From: Actinomycetota bacterium
GTDB lineage: Bacteria; Actinomycetota; Humimicrobiia; Humimicrobiales; Humimicrobiaceae
Length of the DNA: 28,990 nucleotides
Direction: 5' to 3'
NCBI GenBank assembly: GCA_016932375.1
Contig: JAFGDA010000114.1
Span: forward strand, 1-28,990
Below the pieces are notes generated by a model. It saw nothing but the letters and a program-made list of their open reading frames with translations. It was not told where the DNA came from and ran no database searches. Positions 8,674 through 16,061 of this stretch are shown here, in pieces (position 1 is the stretch's first letter; each line of letters begins with the position of its first letter). Position numbers and translations under genes: made by a program.

Positions 8674-9738
8674 TCATATAATCTTTTTTAATTCTTTTTC
8701 AAACTCCTTCAGTACTTCTTCTCTTGCAACCCTTTTTATAACCTTTCCCTTAAGGAACATTGCTGCCTTTTCCTTTCCAAATGCTATCCCAAGATCTGCA
8801 TCTTTTGCTTCTCCGGGCCCGTTTACTATGCAGCCCATCACTGCAAGTTTCAGGTCCTTCCTTATTCCATCTGTCATCTGGCAGACCCTGTCTATAACAT
8901 CATGGAATCCTTCAGCGGTTCTTCCGCATGTAGGGCATGAAACCAAATCAATTCCACCTTTCCTGAGATTAAGGCTCTTTAAAATCATATATCCTGCCTT
9001 AACTTCCTGTACCGATGAATCCGTCAGGGAAACCCTGATGGTGTCACCAATGCCGCTGTAAAGAATTATCCCTATTCCAACCGAAGATTTTACCGCTCCC
9101 TGGAATAGCGGGCCTGCCTCGGTAACACCTACATGAAGAGGATAATCCAGCTTTCCTGAAACAGCCTGGTACGCCTTGATGGTATCTGTGACAGAAGATG
9201 CCTTAACAGATATCTTAAAATTGTAAAACTTAAGGCTTTCAAAAAACCTGGCATTTTCAAGGGCGCTTTCAACCATTGAGTCGATAATGTTCCCCCTGTT
9301 TTTAACCAGTACCTTTTTGTCAAGGGAACCGGAATTAATCCCTATCCTTACTGCAGCATTTTTCTTTTTTGCCAACTCTATTACAATTCCTGTTTTATCT
9401 TTTCCTCCTATGTTCCCGGGATTTATCCTTATGCCGTCTACGCCTGCTTCCAGGCACCTGATTGCAAGCATGTGGTCAAACTGTATATCTGCCACGAGGG
9501 GTACTGAAAAAAGTCCTTCTTTTATAAGTGATTTTATTTTTAAAACAGAATCCATATCGGTTACAGCAATCCTTATTATTTCACAACCGCAATCAATAAG
9601 GCCGTTGACTTCCCTACGCAGTGCAACAGGGTTATTTATACCCGTCTTGATCATGGATTGAACCGTGATGGGATTTTCCCCTCCTATTTTTATTTTACCC
9701 AGTCTTATTTCCCTTGTCTTTTTTCTTTTTATATCCAT
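8674..9738 (-). CDS. ispG: 4-hydroxy-3-methylbut-2-en-1-yl diphosphate synthase (IspG)
   Basis: IspG is the [4Fe-4S] enzyme of the MEP isoprenoid pathway that converts MEcPP to HMBPP. The 354-residue protein is the short bacterial form. It has the TIM-barrel start (NPITVQSMIKT; IIRIAVTD; PLVADIQFDH; GIRINPGNIG) and the C-terminal cluster domain with CPTCGR and, further on, MGCIVNGPGEAKDADLG. These supply the three Cys and the Glu that hold the cluster. It starts with ATG at 9738 with no strong Shine-Dalgarno, 85 bp after rseP. Its presence shows the organism relies on the MEP pathway, although dxr, normally a neighbour, is missing here. Confidence 0.96.
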   Translation of the reverse strand: MDIKRKKTREIRLGKIKIGGENPITVQSMIKTGINNPVALRREVNGLIDCGCEIIRIAVTDMDSVLKIKSLIKEGLFSVPLVADIQFDHMLAIRCLEAGVDGIRINPGNIGGKDKTGIVIELAKKKNAAVRIGINSGSLDKKVLVKNRGNIIDSMVESALENARFFESLKFYNFKISVKASSVTDTIKAYQAVSGKLDYPLHVGVTEAGPLFQGAVKSSVGIGIILYSGIGDTIRVSLTDSSVQEVKAGYMILKSLNLRKGGIDLVSCPTCGRTAEGFHDVIDRVCQMTDGIRKDLKLAVMGCIVNGPGEAKDADLGIAFGKEKAAMFLKGKVIKRVAREEVLKEFEKELKKII

Positions 9739-9823
9739 TTACAACTCATTTATGCACTAAATAATTTTCTTTTTCTTCCATAAATTCTTAAAAAAATATG
9801 GATTGGTTATAAAATAATGTTAC

Positions 9824-10876
9824 TCACATGTTATTTATATTAAAAGGACTTATGATATCAAAAACCAGCCCGATTATAAGGATGGATATCATTATAAATA
9901 TACCCACCGAATTTACAACCTCAAGAACTTTCCTGGGTACCGGTTTTCTCCTTATGGTTTCAATAACAAGAAGAACAATATTCCCTCCATCAAGAGGTAG
10001 CAGGGGTATCAGGTTGCCAAAACCTATTAAAATTGATACGAGGGCAACAAAAATTATAAAATCCTGGAGGCCCATTGAAACTGATTGCTGGAACATGCTT
10101 ATCACACCAATGGGAGATACCGGCCTTGCCTGGCTGAAGGGGATCTTCCCGGTAAACAGCATGCCGAAAAGTTTTATATATGTTACTATTATTTCCCATG
10201 TCATCCTGAAACTTTCTTTTATTAACTCATAGAAATCCAAAAACTTTTTTTCATAAGCGGGGCTTATTCCAAGATACCCCTCTCCGTCTACCTCATCAAG
10301 AATAGCTACAATATCCATCTCTTTTCCGTCCCTGATTATGGTATAGGTCACCCTGCGGCCCGGATTCTCTTTGGTCATCCCGGCAAATTCATCCCATGTT
10401 TCTATTTCCTTTTCATTCAAAGCTATGACCCTATCTCCGGGCTTAAATCCATACAGTGCAGCCGGTGCATCTTCCTGTACATAATCAATTACATTTGTCG
10501 GTGAATAAATTCCCATACCCAGGAAGATGCCGATAAGGATTACGGAAATTATTACATTGAAGCCAGGCCCCCCGGCAATTGCCAAAAATTTCTTAATAAA
10601 TGATTTCCTGTGATAGGACTTCTCCTCAAGTCCTTCCGGGACTGCCTCGTTGCGGTCCATGCCAAGTATTTTTACATACCCGCCTACGGGAATTGCTTTT
10701 AACCCGTATGTTGTTCCTGACCTGGATTGCCACTTAAAAACTGTCGGGCCGAAACCCATAAAAAATTCAAGGACATGCATACCGCTCAGTTTTGCAAAAA
10801 CGTAATGGCCGAACTCATGGATAATTATTATAAATGAAAGGCCAAGTACCGCAATTACATATTGTAGGATAACCAT
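9824..10876 (-). CDS. rseP: Site-2 intramembrane zinc metalloprotease RseP/RasP
   Basis: A membrane-embedded S2P protease that cleaves anti-sigma factors and signal-peptide remnants. The 350-residue product has HEFGH (residues 20-24) in the first membrane helix, where the His residues and Glu form the zinc site. A GxxG-type MGFGPTVFKW segment follows, then a single PDZ domain (about 130-200, with APAALYGFKPGDRVIALN), and near the end PLLPLDGGN, whose Asp is the third zinc ligand in the family, between further membrane helices. I start it at ATG 10876, one base after the uppS stop. An upstream TTG (10918) would overlap uppS by 41 nt and add 14 residues not typical of the family. No cdsA or dxr separates it from uppS. 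Confidence 0.95.
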   Translation of the reverse strand: MVILQYVIAVLGLSFIIIIHEFGHYVFAKLSGMHVLEFFMGFGPTVFKWQSRSGTTYGLKAIPVGGYVKILGMDRNEAVPEGLEEKSYHRKSFIKKFLAIAGGPGFNVIISVILIGIFLGMGIYSPTNVIDYVQEDAPAALYGFKPGDRVIALNEKEIETWDEFAGMTKENPGRRVTYTIIRDGKEMDIVAILDEVDGEGYLGISPAYEKKFLDFYELIKESFRMTWEIIVTYIKLFGMLFTGKIPFSQARPVSPIGVISMFQQSVSMGLQDFIIFVALVSILIGFGNLIPLLPLDGGNIVLLVIETIRRKPVPRKVLEVVNSVGIFIMISILIIGLVFDIISPFNINNM

Positions 10877-10877
10877 A

Positions 10878-11639
10878 TTATAACTTTCCAAATCTGCGGT
10901 TTCTTTTCTGATAGTCAAAAACCGCTTTTAAAAGGTCATTTCTACCGAAATCCGGCCACAGGGTCCCGGTAAAATATAATTCCGTATATGCTATCTGCCA
11001 TAGAAGAAAATTGCTAACCCTGCGCTCACCGCTCGTCCTTATAAGAAGGTCAGGGTCAGGAAAATCACCGGTAAGAAGGTAATTTGAGAATTTTTTTTCA
11101 TCCAGGTCGTCCGGGTTGATATTGCCGTCCTTTAAATCTCCGGCAAGTTTTTTTGCCGATTTCAATATTTCCTGCCTGGACCCATAATTTAAGGCAATAT
11201 TGAAAAAAATCCTTTCGTTTTTTTCAGTAATCTTTTCTGCATTATTAAAGGCCTTTAGTGTCGGACCCGGTATTGTATCCCTGTCGCCGATTATCCTGAG
11301 CCTTACACCATTCTTGTTCATCTCCCCAAGATACCTGGATAGCGATTCTACAAAGAGATCCATCAGGAAGTTTACCTCCCCGGTTGGACGTTTCCAGTTC
11401 TCACTTGAAAAAGAATAAACAGTAAGATACCTGACCTTTAGCTCCAGGCACGTCCTTAACACTACCCTTAACGCTTTAACACCCTCCCTGTGGCCTGCAG
11501 AACGGGGCAGACCCCGTTTTTGGGCCCATCTTCCGTTTCCATCCATAATTATAGCTATATGAAGGGGTATATTTCCTGCTTTTAATTTCCTGGTGGGTGG
11601 TATCCTTATAGAAGAAAAAATAGAAGAAAATAAATTCAA
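10878..11639 (-). CDS. uppS: Undecaprenyl diphosphate synthase (cis-prenyltransferase)
   Basis: UppS extends FPP with IPP to C55-PP, the lipid carrier for peptidoglycan. The 253-residue protein contains IAIIMDGNGRWAQKRGLPR (catalytic Asp33 in MDGNGRWA), GHREGVKALR, YSFSSENWKRP, IALNYGSRQEI and PDLLIRTSGERRVSNFLLWQ. The last lies in the IPP-binding region, and the TELYF segment follows. The start TTG at 11639 has AGGT about 8 nt upstream and lies 10 bp after frr. Its stop codon is one base from the rseP ATG, so translation of the two is probably coupled. Confidence 0.97.
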   Translation of the reverse strand: MNLFSSIFSSIRIPPTRKLKAGNIPLHIAIIMDGNGRWAQKRGLPRSAGHREGVKALRVVLRTCLELKVRYLTVYSFSSENWKRPTGEVNFLMDLFVESLSRYLGEMNKNGVRLRIIGDRDTIPGPTLKAFNNAEKITEKNERIFFNIALNYGSRQEILKSAKKLAGDLKDGNINPDDLDEKKFSNYLLTGDFPDPDLLIRTSGERRVSNFLLWQIAYTELYFTGTLWPDFGRNDLLKAVFDYQKRNRRFGKL

Positions 11640-11649
11640 AACTTTTTAC

Positions 11650-12207
11650 CTACACTTCCATGATTTCCTTTTCTTTCTGTTCAAGGATAACATTTATCCT
11701 TTCAATAAAATCATCGGTAAGTTCCTGGACTTCCTTCTGAAATTCTGCAAGATCATCTTTTGTTATTTCACCGTCGTTCTCCATTTTTTTGAATTCATCG
11801 TTTGATTCCCTTCTGATATTCCTTATGGAAACCCTTCCATCCTCTGCAATCTTTTTTACCAGTCTTACAAGTTCTTTTCTTCTTTCTTCATTAAGGGGCG
11901 GTATGCTAAGCCTTATGACCTTCCCGTCATTTGTAGGATTTATTCCAAGATCTGATTTTCTTATCTGCGTCTCTATCTCTTTTAAAAATTTAGGCTCATA
12001 TGGCGATATAACCATGATCCTTGCTTCAGGTACGCTTATGTTTGCAGCATGTTTTATAAGGGTCCTGGTTCCATAATAATCTATGTACAGGTTATCCAGC
12101 AAAGATACGGAAGCCCTTCCGGTCCTTATTGTGTTAAATTCATGCTGGGTATTTTCAATGGATTGCTGCATTCTTTTTCTTGATTCCATTAAAATTTTAT
12201 CTTTCAT
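11650..12207 (-). CDS. frr: Ribosome recycling factor
   Basis: RRF, with EF-G, splits post-termination ribosomes. The 185-residue length is standard. Visible family segments are NTIRTGRASVSLLDNLYIDYYG, ISVPEARIMVISPYE, SDLGINPTNDGKVIRLSIPPLNEERRKEL, and the long helical C-terminus with RVSIRNIRRESNDE. I start it at ATG 12207, because AAGGAG lies five bases upstream. A GTG at 12213 would overlap the pyrH stop by four bases but sits right on the Shine-Dalgarno. It is tightly linked to pyrH, the usual rpsB-tsf-pyrH-frr order. Confidence 0.97.
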   Translation of the reverse strand: MKDKILMESRKRMQQSIENTQHEFNTIRTGRASVSLLDNLYIDYYGTRTLIKHAANISVPEARIMVISPYEPKFLKEIETQIRKSDLGINPTNDGKVIRLSIPPLNEERRKELVRLVKKIAEDGRVSIRNIRRESNDEFKKMENDGEITKDDLAEFQKEVQELTDDFIERINVILEQKEKEIMEV

Positions 12208-12209
12208 TT

Positions 12210-12929
12210 TCACTCCTTTGATACAAGAGTACCAATCTTTTTACCCATGATGGCACCTTTTATATTACCGGGTGTCGTGATGTCAAAAACTATTATAGGC
12301 AGATTGTTATCCATACAAAGAGAGGTTGCTGTTGAATCAAGGACCTTAAGCCCCTTGTTAAGTACATCTATAAAAGTAAGCCTGTCAAATTTTCGTGCAT
12401 TCTTATATTTTACAGGATCCCTGTCATATACCCCGTCTACTTTTGTGGCCTTGAATATTATTTCAGCGTTTATTTCAAGGGCCCGCAGTGCGGCAGCAGT
12501 ATCAGTTGTAAAATAAGGGTTGCCAGTACCTCCAGCAAATATGACCACTCTTTTTTTCTCAAGATGCCTTACCGCCCTTCTCCTTATAAAAGGTTCCGCC
12601 ACCTCCTTCATGGATATTGCTGTCTGGACTCTTGTAAATATTCCCATACTCTCAAGGGCATTTTGAAGGCCGAGTGCATTCATTATGGTAGCAAGCATCC
12701 CTATATAATCTGCCGTGGTCCTGTCAATTCCATTGGCGCTTGCAGAAGCACCCCTCCAGAAATTTCCGCCTCCCACAACAACTGCAACTTCAACACCCAT
12801 CTCAGCTACTTCCTTTATCTGGCTTGCAATATTGCAGCTCATCTTCGGATCAATGCCATAACTGGCATCTCCCAGCAATGCTTCACCGCTGATCTTAAGG
12901 AGGACTCTTTTATATTTCAGTCTGCCCAT
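12210..12929 (-). CDS. pyrH: UMP kinase
   Basis: PyrH phosphorylates UMP to UDP, in the amino-acid-kinase fold. The 239-residue protein has the N-terminal RVLLKISGEALLG (Lys for phosphate binding), VAVVVGGGNFWRGA, DYIGMLATIMNALGLQNALE, FAGGTGNPYFTTDTAAALRALEI and the nucleotide-site KATKVDGVYDRDP. Length and motifs are standard for bacterial hexameric UMP kinase, distinct from UMP-CMP kinase. ATG 12929 has no recognisable Shine-Dalgarno; it follows tsf by 20 bp and may depend on translational coupling. Confidence 0.97.
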   Translation of the reverse strand: MGRLKYKRVLLKISGEALLGDASYGIDPKMSCNIASQIKEVAEMGVEVAVVVGGGNFWRGASASANGIDRTTADYIGMLATIMNALGLQNALESMGIFTRVQTAISMKEVAEPFIRRRAVRHLEKKRVVIFAGGTGNPYFTTDTAAALRALEINAEIIFKATKVDGVYDRDPVKYKNARKFDRLTFIDVLNKGLKVLDSTATSLCMDNNLPIIVFDITTPGNIKGAIMGKKIGTLVSKE

Positions 12930-12949
12930 AAAAAAGATAAAATGTTTTA

Positions 12950-13558
12950 TTAAGACTGACCGGATTCCTCTCCCAGTACAAATCTGCAGAACCTCTTTAT
13001 TACTATATTTTCACCCAGCTTTGAAATATTTTGCTTTACGAGGTCACCGATCTTTACATCATTATCTTTTACAAATAATTGCTCGAGCAGGACATTTTCT
13101 TCATAATATTTCTTCATCCTGCCTTCTGCAACTTTGTCTGCTATATTCTCAGGCTTGCCTTCATTTAAAGCCTGCTTTTTATATATTTGTTTCTCTTTGT
13201 CTACCAGCTCTCCCGGCACATCACTGCATGATATATATAGCGGTGCTGCCGCAGCTATGTGAAGTGCGATATCATGAACAAACTGCTTGAACATTCCGTT
13301 TCTTGCCACAAAATCCGTCTCGCAGTTCACTTCAAGGAGCACTCCTATTTTCGAACCTAAATGGATATAGCTTTCAATTACCCCTTCCCTGGTAGCTCTT
13401 GTCGCTTTCTTGTCGGCACGGGCAAGTCCCTTTTCTTTTAAAATCTGTTCCGCTTTTACAATATCGCCGGCAGCTTCCATGAGGGCATTTTTACAATCCA
13501 TCATTCCAGCATTGCTTTTTTTCCTTAGTTCCTGTACCAGATTTGCCTTTATTTCCAT
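12950..13558 (-). CDS. tsf: Elongation factor Ts (short form)
   Basis: EF-Ts exchanges GDP on EF-Tu. The 202-residue protein has the N-terminal UBA-like domain (LVQELRKKSNAGMMDCKNALMEA), the catalytic TDFVAR-containing stretch (VNCETDFVARNGMFKQFVHDIALHIAA), and a single core subdomain ending in IVIKRFCRFVLGE. This is the short one-core-subdomain form found in several phyla, compared with about 280 residues in E. coli. ATG 13558 is preceded by AGGAG at seven bases. It lies 90 bp after rpsB. Confidence 0.96.
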   Translation of the reverse strand: MEIKANLVQELRKKSNAGMMDCKNALMEAAGDIVKAEQILKEKGLARADKKATRATREGVIESYIHLGSKIGVLLEVNCETDFVARNGMFKQFVHDIALHIAAAAPLYISCSDVPGELVDKEKQIYKKQALNEGKPENIADKVAEGRMKKYYEENVLLEQLFVKDNDVKIGDLVKQNISKLGENIVIKRFCRFVLGEESGQS

Positions 13559-13648
13559 AATTGATTTTCTCCTGTTTTAATACCTTTTAATTAGAGCCCC
13601 GTAAAATGCTTAAATCCTTCAGGTTAAATTATCCATACATATTATATA

Positions 13649-14437
13649 TTATACATATGCATCATCTTCAGGCTGTTCTTCAAGCATATCTTCAGGTATT
13701 TCTTTTTCCAGCTCTTTTGCTTCCTTTTCCTCAGGGCTTTTTTCCAATCTATCCTTTTCCTGCAATCCAGCCTTAATCCCATCTTTTATTACACCGGTTA
13801 TAAGAGCGCAGGAACGTATTGCATCATCATTTCCAGGTATAACATAGTCTATAAGATCAGGATCACAATTTGTATCAGTTATCGCTATTATGGGTATGCC
13901 GAGCTTCCTTGCTTCATTTACAGCAATTATTTCCTTGTTGGGATCGATTATATAAATTGTATCCGGGATTTTCTTCATATTTCTTATTCCACCAATGTTA
14001 TAAAGTAGCTTCCCATATTCATTTTTTATACCAAGCACTTCTTTTTTTGGAAGCTTTTCAAATATACCTGACTCTTCCATGCGCTCTATTTCTTCAAGCC
14101 TTTTTGCCCTTTTACTTATCGTTTCGAAATTTGTAAGTGTGCCCCCGAGCCATCTGTTCCTGACATAAGGCATCCCGCATTCAGTGGCATTATTCTCTAT
14201 TATATCCTGTATCTGCTTTTTTGTTCCTACAAACATTACAGAACCGCCTTCAGCGGCAAGCTGTTTGACATATTCATGTGCTTCTATAAGAAGCCTTAAG
14301 GTTTCCTGAAGGTCAATTATATATATACCGTTTTTTGCAGTATATATAAATTCCTTCATTTTTGGATTCCATTTGCGGGTTTGATGTCCGAAATGCACTC
14401 CTACTTCGAGGAGCTGCTTCATGTTTACAATACTCAA
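13649..14437 (-). CDS. rpsB: 30S ribosomal protein S2
   Basis: S2 binds the 30S head-body junction. The 262-residue product has the typical start (MKQLLEVGVHFGHQTRKWNPKM), IYIIDLQETLRLL, VMFVGTKKQ, YVRNRWLGGTLTNF, PDTIYIIDPNKE and IPIIAITDTNCDPDLIDYVIPGNDDA. The C-terminal tail of about 30 residues is acidic. It starts with TTG at 14437, supported by a strong AGGAGG seven bases upstream. It has its own promoter and a structured leader, so it begins a new transcription unit (rpsB-tsf-pyrH-frr-uppS-rseP-ispG-proS-recD2) that could run to the terminator at 4651-4624. Confidence 0.97.
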   Translation of the reverse strand: MSIVNMKQLLEVGVHFGHQTRKWNPKMKEFIYTAKNGIYIIDLQETLRLLIEAHEYVKQLAAEGGSVMFVGTKKQIQDIIENNATECGMPYVRNRWLGGTLTNFETISKRAKRLEEIERMEESGIFEKLPKKEVLGIKNEYGKLLYNIGGIRNMKKIPDTIYIIDPNKEIIAVNEARKLGIPIIAITDTNCDPDLIDYVIPGNDDAIRSCALITGVIKDGIKAGLQEKDRLEKSPEEKEAKELEKEIPEDMLEEQPEDDAYV

Positions 14438-14444
14438 CTGTATA

Positions 14445-14450
14445 CCTCCT
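14445..14450 (-). promoter_or_regulatory. Ribosome binding site deciding the TTG start of rpsB
   Basis: Minus-strand AGGAGG followed by seven bases and then TTG. The full-consensus Shine-Dalgarno supports TTG 14437 rather than the ATG five codons later. Confidence 0.75.
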
Positions 14451-14466
14451 GTTATGGTTTTTCCTC

Positions 14467-14511
14467 CACCACTTTAACTTAAGGTAGAACACCATATTGC
14501 CGCAAGTGGTG
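14467..14511 (-). promoter_or_regulatory. Inverted repeat in the rpsB leader, candidate S2 autoregulatory element
   Basis: The leader contains CACCACTT (minus strand, 14511-14504) and its perfect complement AAGTGGTG (14474-14467), 29 nt apart. A stem formed from them would end about 17 nt before the AGGAGG. Autoregulation through mRNA leaders is known for S2 in several bacterial groups. I see no match to a specific published motif and infer the role from position only. An eight-base repeat with a long loop could occur by chance. Confidence 0.35.
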
Positions 14512-14530
14512 TGTGTTTTTTCAAGCTACA

Positions 14531-14559
14531 AGTCTAACATAATATAAATTATTCATCAA
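14531..14559 (-). promoter_or_regulatory. Promoter of the rpsB operon
   Basis: On the minus strand: -35 TTGATG (14559-14554), 17-bp spacer, -10 TAGACT (14536-14531) preceded by an extended TG (TGTTAGACT), the same extended -10 layout as the nusA promoter. The predicted transcript starts near 14524, giving a leader of about 87 nt. The -10 matches consensus at only four of six positions. Confidence 0.5.
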
Positions 14560-14588
14560 ATAATCAACAGGTAATTAAACCCCGGGAA

Positions 14589-15500
14589 TTAACCTGCCCT
14601 TGGGTGGAACTTCCCGTAATCTTCTTTAAGCTTTTTTATATTTAAATGTGAATATATCTGTGTTGTCGATATGTTTTCATGACCAAGAAGCTCCTGTATC
14701 TCCCTTATACCGGCGCCTTCTGAAAGTAAATGGCTGGCAAAACTATGTCTTATGCTGTGGGGAGATGCCTTCCTGTTTATTCCTGCCCTTGCGCAGTATT
14801 TCTTCAGTATTACCCTTATGCTCCTGTCAGAAAGGCCTTTTCCGTACTTATTTAAAAAAAGATGGCTGTCCCTGATGTAGCTGCCTTCTCCCTTCATATG
14901 GTTGAGCCTGTTCCGTACTTTCAGGTATTTATCCAGCCAGTATAGTGCCGTGTTGTTTATGAATACGATCCTCTGCTTCCTGCCCTTACCGGTCACCTTT
15001 ATCTCACCTGCTTTTAAATTAATATCTTCAATTTCCATATTTTTTACTTCGCTGACTCTTGCTCCTGTGGAATAAAGTATTTCGAGGATAGCCCTGTCCC
15101 TTATCCCGTAATCATCTTCAGTATCCGGGGTTTCCAGTAATCTTGAAATTTCATCCTTCGTAAGAAACACGTATAACCTGATTCTATTTTTTGGCACTAT
15201 TATTGACTGGGCGATATCAGGTTCCATATCACCCCTGTCTTCATTAAACCTGAAAAAATTTATAATTGAGGAATATTTTCTTATAATAGTCCGGCTGGAG
15301 TACTTCTTCTGGTCTATTGACTTCATATAACCCCGGAAAACAGTCAAATTTATATCAGTTGTTTTTTTATTTTTAGTATTCCTGAGGTATTTTAAGAAAT
15401 CTTCAATATCCCTTTGGTATGCCCTGATCGAGTTGGGTGAAAGATTTTTTTCATATTTCAGGTATTTTAAATAAAGCTCTATGCTTCCATCTAACAGCAT
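14589..15500 (-). CDS. xerC: Site-specific tyrosine recombinase, XerC/XerD family
   Basis: Xer recombinases resolve chromosome dimers at dif. The 303-residue protein has the N-terminal SAM-like core-binding domain (about 1-95, with NLSPNSIRAYQRDIEDFLKYL) and a full catalytic set: Arg148 in STGARVSE, Lys172 in TGKGRKQR, His248 and Arg251 in SPHSIRHSFASHLL, His274 in LLGHENI and nucleophile Tyr283 in STTQIYSHL. Length and residue spacing match XerC/XerD rather than phage integrases, and the operon setting also speaks for a housekeeping enzyme. It starts two bases after the upstream unknown gene. Whether it is the C or the D type, or works alone, cannot be decided here. topA, often the upstream neighbour after dprA, is absent. 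Confidence 0.93.
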   Translation of the reverse strand: MLLDGSIELYLKYLKYEKNLSPNSIRAYQRDIEDFLKYLRNTKNKKTTDINLTVFRGYMKSIDQKKYSSRTIIRKYSSIINFFRFNEDRGDMEPDIAQSIIVPKNRIRLYVFLTKDEISRLLETPDTEDDYGIRDRAILEILYSTGARVSEVKNMEIEDINLKAGEIKVTGKGRKQRIVFINNTALYWLDKYLKVRNRLNHMKGEGSYIRDSHLFLNKYGKGLSDRSIRVILKKYCARAGINRKASPHSIRHSFASHLLSEGAGIREIQELLGHENISTTQIYSHLNIKKLKEDYGKFHPRAG

Positions 15501-15502
15501 AT

Positions 15503-15922
15503 CTAAATATAATCACTCTCGATATCTTTCATTTTTTTCTTTATCTCTTCCCGTATGTTTATGGACATCGCGAGTTCTTTAAAGTCACTTTCTTCCATAT
15601 TACCAGGATCGAAATCATTATTTTTTGCACCTTTAAAGAAATTTTTAATATTTTCAATCATATCGATTATCATGTACCTGATTTTATCAGAACGGTAATC
15701 TATTTTGAGGTTATCCTTGGAAAGGTCTTCAAGAATAAAATCAAGCCTGTAAAATGTCCTTTCCATCAGTGCATTTGTCCTTCGTGGACTAAGGGTTTTG
15801 CCGTTTTTAAGGGCATCGGACGGACTTTTTAAATCCTTATTAAAAATATTATCATACTCAAAAAGTGCAGAACCCAGTGGACTCTTTGGTTTTGTTATTT
15901 TTTTCCTTTTAAACAGGGGCAT
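15503..15922 (-). CDS. Protein of unknown function upstream of xerC
   Basis: I do not recognise this 139-residue protein. It starts MPLFKRKKITKPKSPLGSAL, with a basic N-terminus (seven Lys/Arg in the first 13 residues), followed by a Pro/Ser-containing stretch. From about residue 45 a highly charged, probably alpha-helical region begins (ERTFYRLDFILEDLSK; KIRYMIIDMIENIKNFFKG), and it ends in another charged helix (NIREEIKKKMKDIESDYI). No signal peptide, membrane helix or Cys/His metal site is visible. ATG 15922 has GGAG about 11 bases upstream. The gene lies two bases before xerC, so the pair is surely co-transcribed and perhaps functionally linked. A candidate promoter lies just upstream. 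Codon use resembles the neighbours. Confidence 0.75.
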   Translation of the reverse strand: MPLFKRKKITKPKSPLGSALFEYDNIFNKDLKSPSDALKNGKTLSPRRTNALMERTFYRLDFILEDLSKDNLKIDYRSDKIRYMIIDMIENIKNFFKGAKNNDFDPGNMEESDFKELAMSINIREEIKKKMKDIESDYI

Positions 15923-15978
15923 AATACATCTTGCTCCATTCAGTTGCCGGTTTAAAGAAATTTTGATATTTTTTTACT

Positions 15979-16007
15979 ATTTTAATAGATATTTGTTTCT
16001 AATACAA
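15979..16007 (-). promoter_or_regulatory. Candidate promoter for the unknown gene and xerC
   Basis: In the 139-bp spacer after dprA the minus strand has -35-like TTGTAT (16007-16002), a 17-bp spacer and -10-like TAAAAT (15984-15979). The -10 differs from consensus at one position and the -35 is poor. The region is very AT-rich, so chance matches are likely. Confidence 0.35.
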
Positions 16008-16061
16008 AGCATATTCAATTTTTACTGACAGCTTAAGCCCTGTTCCGTAAAAAGACTAAAA

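Noticed and set aside
9739..9823. Promoter or terminator between rseP and ispG
   Set aside because: The 85-bp AT-rich spacer has a TATAAC but no -35 at suitable distance, and no stem followed by a T run.
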